From NCBI GenBank assembly GCA_008694505.1, contig VZDJ01001247.1, forward strand, positions 800,274-864,273: a DNA stretch of 64,000 nucleotides. The letters are read 5' to 3'. Within the stretch, counting starts at the first letter, position 1. Every line of letters begins with the position of its first letter. Below are positions 61,041-64,000 of the stretch, in pieces. A model generated the notes under the pieces. That model worked only from the letters and a program-made list of their open reading frames with translations. It was not told where the DNA came from and did not search any database. The translations under genes were made by a program, and so were the position numbers. Source of the DNA: Cyanoderma ruficeps. Lineage: Eukaryota > Chordata > Aves > Passeriformes > Timaliidae.

Positions 61041-61384
61041 TTTAATTCCCCTCATTAATTCAGACTACCCCTGAATTAATGTGGTTTTATGATTCTATGT
61101 TTTAGTTAGAAAACTTTGTCCTTATGGCAAAAAAAAAAAAAAAAAAGGACAAGGTTTAGTATGTAATAAAAATTTAGGAATATAGGAATATCATATGTAA
61201 TGCTAGAGAAAAAGGGAGAATAAAGGGCAACAGCATGTCTTGTTCATCCAGCAGCATTTTGTGTGTTATGTTACACTTTTTAAAAAATATTTTCTACTAA
61301 AGAATGCATAAACTTAAAACCAGAACAACATGCCATTACTTTCCCCTCTTCTCTGTCAAGAATGGGACACTCACCTAATGCCAC
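61041..61384. other. unannotated interval with poly-A
   Basis: A run of about 17 A lies at 61130-61146. Nothing else is recognised. Confidence 0.4.
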
Positions 61385-61692
61385 CTTGTGGATGTCGAGG
61401 CTGGGAGTGTCCCAACTTCAGGGACAGAAAGGTGATCAGGCACACAGCAGCAGATCAAGGGAACACTTCTCCTTCCTATTCAAAAATCTGACTCCATTTT
61501 ATACATCTGTACAGAGGTCAAGAGATTGGCTACACAGGTCGCCACCTCTCTAACCTAGATGGTGGACATCACCATCAATCATACTTCTCTCAGAGGAGAA
61601 CTATGTAAACATTCTAAAAATACACATTGTTTAGATGAAGCTGCGTGAGAAACTTCTGCACAAAGACAGAAAGCAGAAAATTCAGGGCAACA
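61385..61692 (-). mobile_element. second copy of the palindromic LTR-like element, truncated
   Basis: Matches 35620-35877 in order and orientation: GTGTCCCAACTTCAGGGACA, CAAAAATCTGACTCCATTTT, GGTGGACATCACCATCAATC and GAGGAGAACTATGTAAACAT. Its right end keeps a longer arm, ending GAAAATTCAGGGCAACA. That arm is the reverse complement of the left arm of the 35.5-kb copy. The left arm is missing, and the minus-strand poly(A) signal is altered (AATAGG). Confidence 0.75.
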
Positions 61693-61724
61693 CCGCCTGA
61701 CTTGTGGCTGACCATTTGCAGCTA

Positions 61725-61780
61725 TCAGTGGGACACAATTCACTTGGAATTCAGTGGAGCACAATTCACTTGGAATTCAG
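61725..61780. repeat. 26-bp tandem duplication
   Basis: ACACAATTCACTTGGAATTC occurs twice in near-identical 26-base units (TCAGTGGGACAC... and TCAGTGGAGCAC...). Confidence 0.88.
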
Positions 61781-62011
61781 GCTGACTCATGTGAAGGTGT
61801 GTAAATGTTGTCCCTGCTGCCAGGACACGCTTCCCAACCCCAGGGATCTCAGCAGTCCAAGGGAAGTTGTGCATGGAGAAACCCCCAGGGGTTACTCACA
61901 AAAGGGCAGGGAAATTCATCAAAATTGAGGGGAAGTTCTCTGCACTTCGAAGAAAATTGAAGCCTTGCATGACAAACAGAGCCTGTGTGGGGGCATGAAT
62001 GGACCAGGGAT

Positions 62012-62066
62012 GGAATGAACCTGCTCCCAGGGATGCTGCATGGAATAATCCTGCTCCCAGGGCAGA
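62012..62066. repeat. 30-bp tandem duplication
   Basis: GGAATGAACCTGCTCCCAGG is followed 30 bases later by GGAATAATCCTGCTCCCAGG. Confidence 0.85.
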
Positions 62067-63876
62067 TGGGTCAGCAGGAAACACTGACCCATGCTGTGCC
62101 CAAGGAAACACACAGCTCTGGGTGTTAAAACCAGTGATTGGCAGTTTTACTGCTTTAATGGGAGTTGGAAAATGTGACCTTCAGGGAGGAAAATAAAACC
62201 AAACAAAAGCCCCAAGCAATAAATCAACAACAACGTTTCACCGAAATTAGGCTTGTAAGGGGAGTTTCAACTCTTTGAAGGACAAGTTTTGTCAATTGTG
62301 TTATCTTTTGTTGTCAATTGGAAAAAAGGATCAGCTATAGAAGGTTGTTGGGTTGCCAGAGTGAACAGAAAAGGTGAACAATCTGACACTAGAAATAATT
62401 CCAGTACCTGAATGAAGAGGACCCAGGGAAAGGGTCTAAATTGTCACATTTATAACGTTTGTAGCATTGGAACTAATTGGAACGTTTTGTCTTGACAGAG
62501 TACAAAGATAATTTTGCCACACAGCAGAGCAATAAAGTTGCATTTGTGCTCATCAAGATTTTCAGCCTGAAATTAAGGAGTGAAGAAGGGTCAGATTACA
62601 CAGAAACCACCACTCCAGATTCTTTCCTTTGAAAGGGAACTGAAATATAAATTGATTCTGCCTCACTGGTGAAATCCAGCTCTATGAGAACTTTGAGAAA
62701 GTTCTTTGAGAACTCTGCTGGTTATCAGCATTTTTAGTTGATGAATAGAACTGAAGAATAGAAGATAAAATAGTGAACAGCAAGTTATAATTCTTTTGGG
62801 GGGTGTAATTAGAAGTTCTGTGTGATGCCCTTTGCTGGAAGTGGCAATGGAGAGCTGCAGATAGTCAGAGTCTTTGGAAAGTCCAAAAAATTCCTTTCCC
62901 CACCACCAGTGGCACTCAAAGCTCTCCTGCATTGCCATGGACTGGCCCCAAGCCTTAGCCTAAAAAATTTAAAGTTTGAACATGAACCAACTGTCTGCAG
63001 TCCCCAAACAAATCGATGGAAATATGTGCTTGGACATTTAATTATGGAGCTTTGGGGGTTTTTTGCAAGGCATTCAGTTCTAAAAGGAACTAAAATGTTC
63101 TGAAAAGAACTAAAAAGTTCTAAAACCACAAAATCCTCTGATCAGAGGTGCAGGAGTGAGGCAGGAAGAGAAATCTGTCTCACACTCTTTCTTCCAAGCA
63201 AGGAAGATCTGGGCCTGGTAAGGTGGATGGCTATTTATATTTCATATGGGATATAAGGAAATGAGGTTTAGAAAAGTTCTCTCTCACCACTCCCAGGATG
63301 ATGCTTTCATCGATCACATTTATTTAATATGGAAAAAAAAATAAAAGCAAAGAAAAATATTTTAAAAATAGACATTTAGACAATATAGAGTCACTAAATT
63401 CTTAGAGGATCCATGAATACTGGGAAGAGCAGAGAGAAGAATTTTTGGCTGATGAACTCGTGTGAGCTCAGAATTTCCCAAGTGTCTGAGCAAGGCCCAG
63501 TGGGAATGTGCAGCCAGTCGTGGGAGAGCAGAAGAAAAGTTGCAGCAGCAAGGATTAAACGGATCATGCTGCACACAGAATTTGTGTTCCAGTAGTTCAG
63601 GTAATTCCCTCCTGGTTCCTTCCCTAAAATAAGCATATTACTCTCCCACAGACTGCATCCTGCTCTTCCATTTACCAAAAGCCTCAGCATCTCCATATTT
63701 TTTCTGCCAAAAAGCTTCATTCAAGACCTGCTTCCAAAATGGTCACAGGGATATTTTTGGTGGATTAATCCAGATTATCAATAGCTTTTACTTCAGAAAC
63801 AGTAATTGAGGAATTGGAAAAGGCAGGTCAGATCCCTCTAAAGCAGGGCAGCTTGATGTTTTTTGCAAGGCCAGGA
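62067..63876. other. unannotated interval
   Basis: No recognised family. A short tandem GAACTAAAA/GTTCTAAAA cluster lies at 63077-63126. Confidence 0.4.
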
Positions 63877-63926
63877 CCTGGACTTGACAATCCTTGTGTG
63901 CCCCTTCCCACTCAGGATATTCTGTG
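63877..63926 (+). mobile_element. CR1 tail fragment
   Basis: GGACTTGACAATCCTTGTGT and CCCTTCCCACTCAGGATATTCTGTG (broken here) form the tail of a CR1 of the GATGATCCTTGTGGG subtype, followed by an A-rich run at 63927-63952. Confidence 0.75.
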
Positions 63927-64000
63927 AAAAAAAAAAAGAAAAAGAAAAAAAAAGGAGAAGATTTTGGTTCAGTTAGAAAGGATTTTACTTTCTCATATAT

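Noticed and set aside
1..64000. CRISPR array, operon, phage or plasmid system
   Set aside because: The avian CR1 and LTR content shows an animal genome. No regularly spaced direct repeats with unique spacers and no compact gene clusters are present.

Overview
This window looks like non-coding DNA from a bird, most likely a songbird. The main evidence is about two dozen short fragments that match the 3' end of the avian CR1 retroposon. They occur on both strands and most end in the conserved CR1 tail (CCTTCCAACCCAAACCATTC followed by ATGATTCTGTG-like octamers). Several endogenous-retrovirus LTRs of types I associate with passerine genomes are also present. The rest is AT-rich with runs of simple repeats. 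There are four assembly gaps: 7875-7991, 29491-29549, 53011-53021 and a single N at 44936. These points fit an intergenic region or a very long intron. I see no bacterial-style gene organisation, no operon, no RNA gene and no complete protein-coding gene.

Layout. 1-10 kb: CR1 fragments at 334, 1477 and 6577; a solo LTR at 2968-3434; an inverted pair of unidentified repeat copies at 3886 and 6851; two weak coding-remnant candidates, 5611-6056 and 9109-9411, both on the minus strand. 10-20 kb: a cluster of CR1 fragments in both orientations, the longest at 19325-19817. 20-30 kb: repeat-poor, with small direct repeats and the longest chance open frame (24222-24902). 30-45 kb: a CR1 fragment and an ERVL-like LTR side by side (30957-31845), an LTR-like palindromic element with a 6-bp target duplication (35531-35883), an ERV protease remnant (42386-42703) and another LTR (43111-43458). 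45-64 kb: two long CR1 copies (47436 and 50028), a minisatellite, a tail-to-tail CR1 pair near 60.3-61.0 kb that includes a GGGAT expansion, and a second, truncated copy of the palindromic element (61385-61692).

Nothing here works together as a pathway. The content is mobile-element history plus unannotated background. The points most worth a second look are the palindromic LTR-like element, the 3.9/6.9 kb inverted pair, and the minus-strand open exon-like frame with a membrane segment at 9.1-9.4 kb. Family assignments come from recognising motifs by eye; no database was searched.
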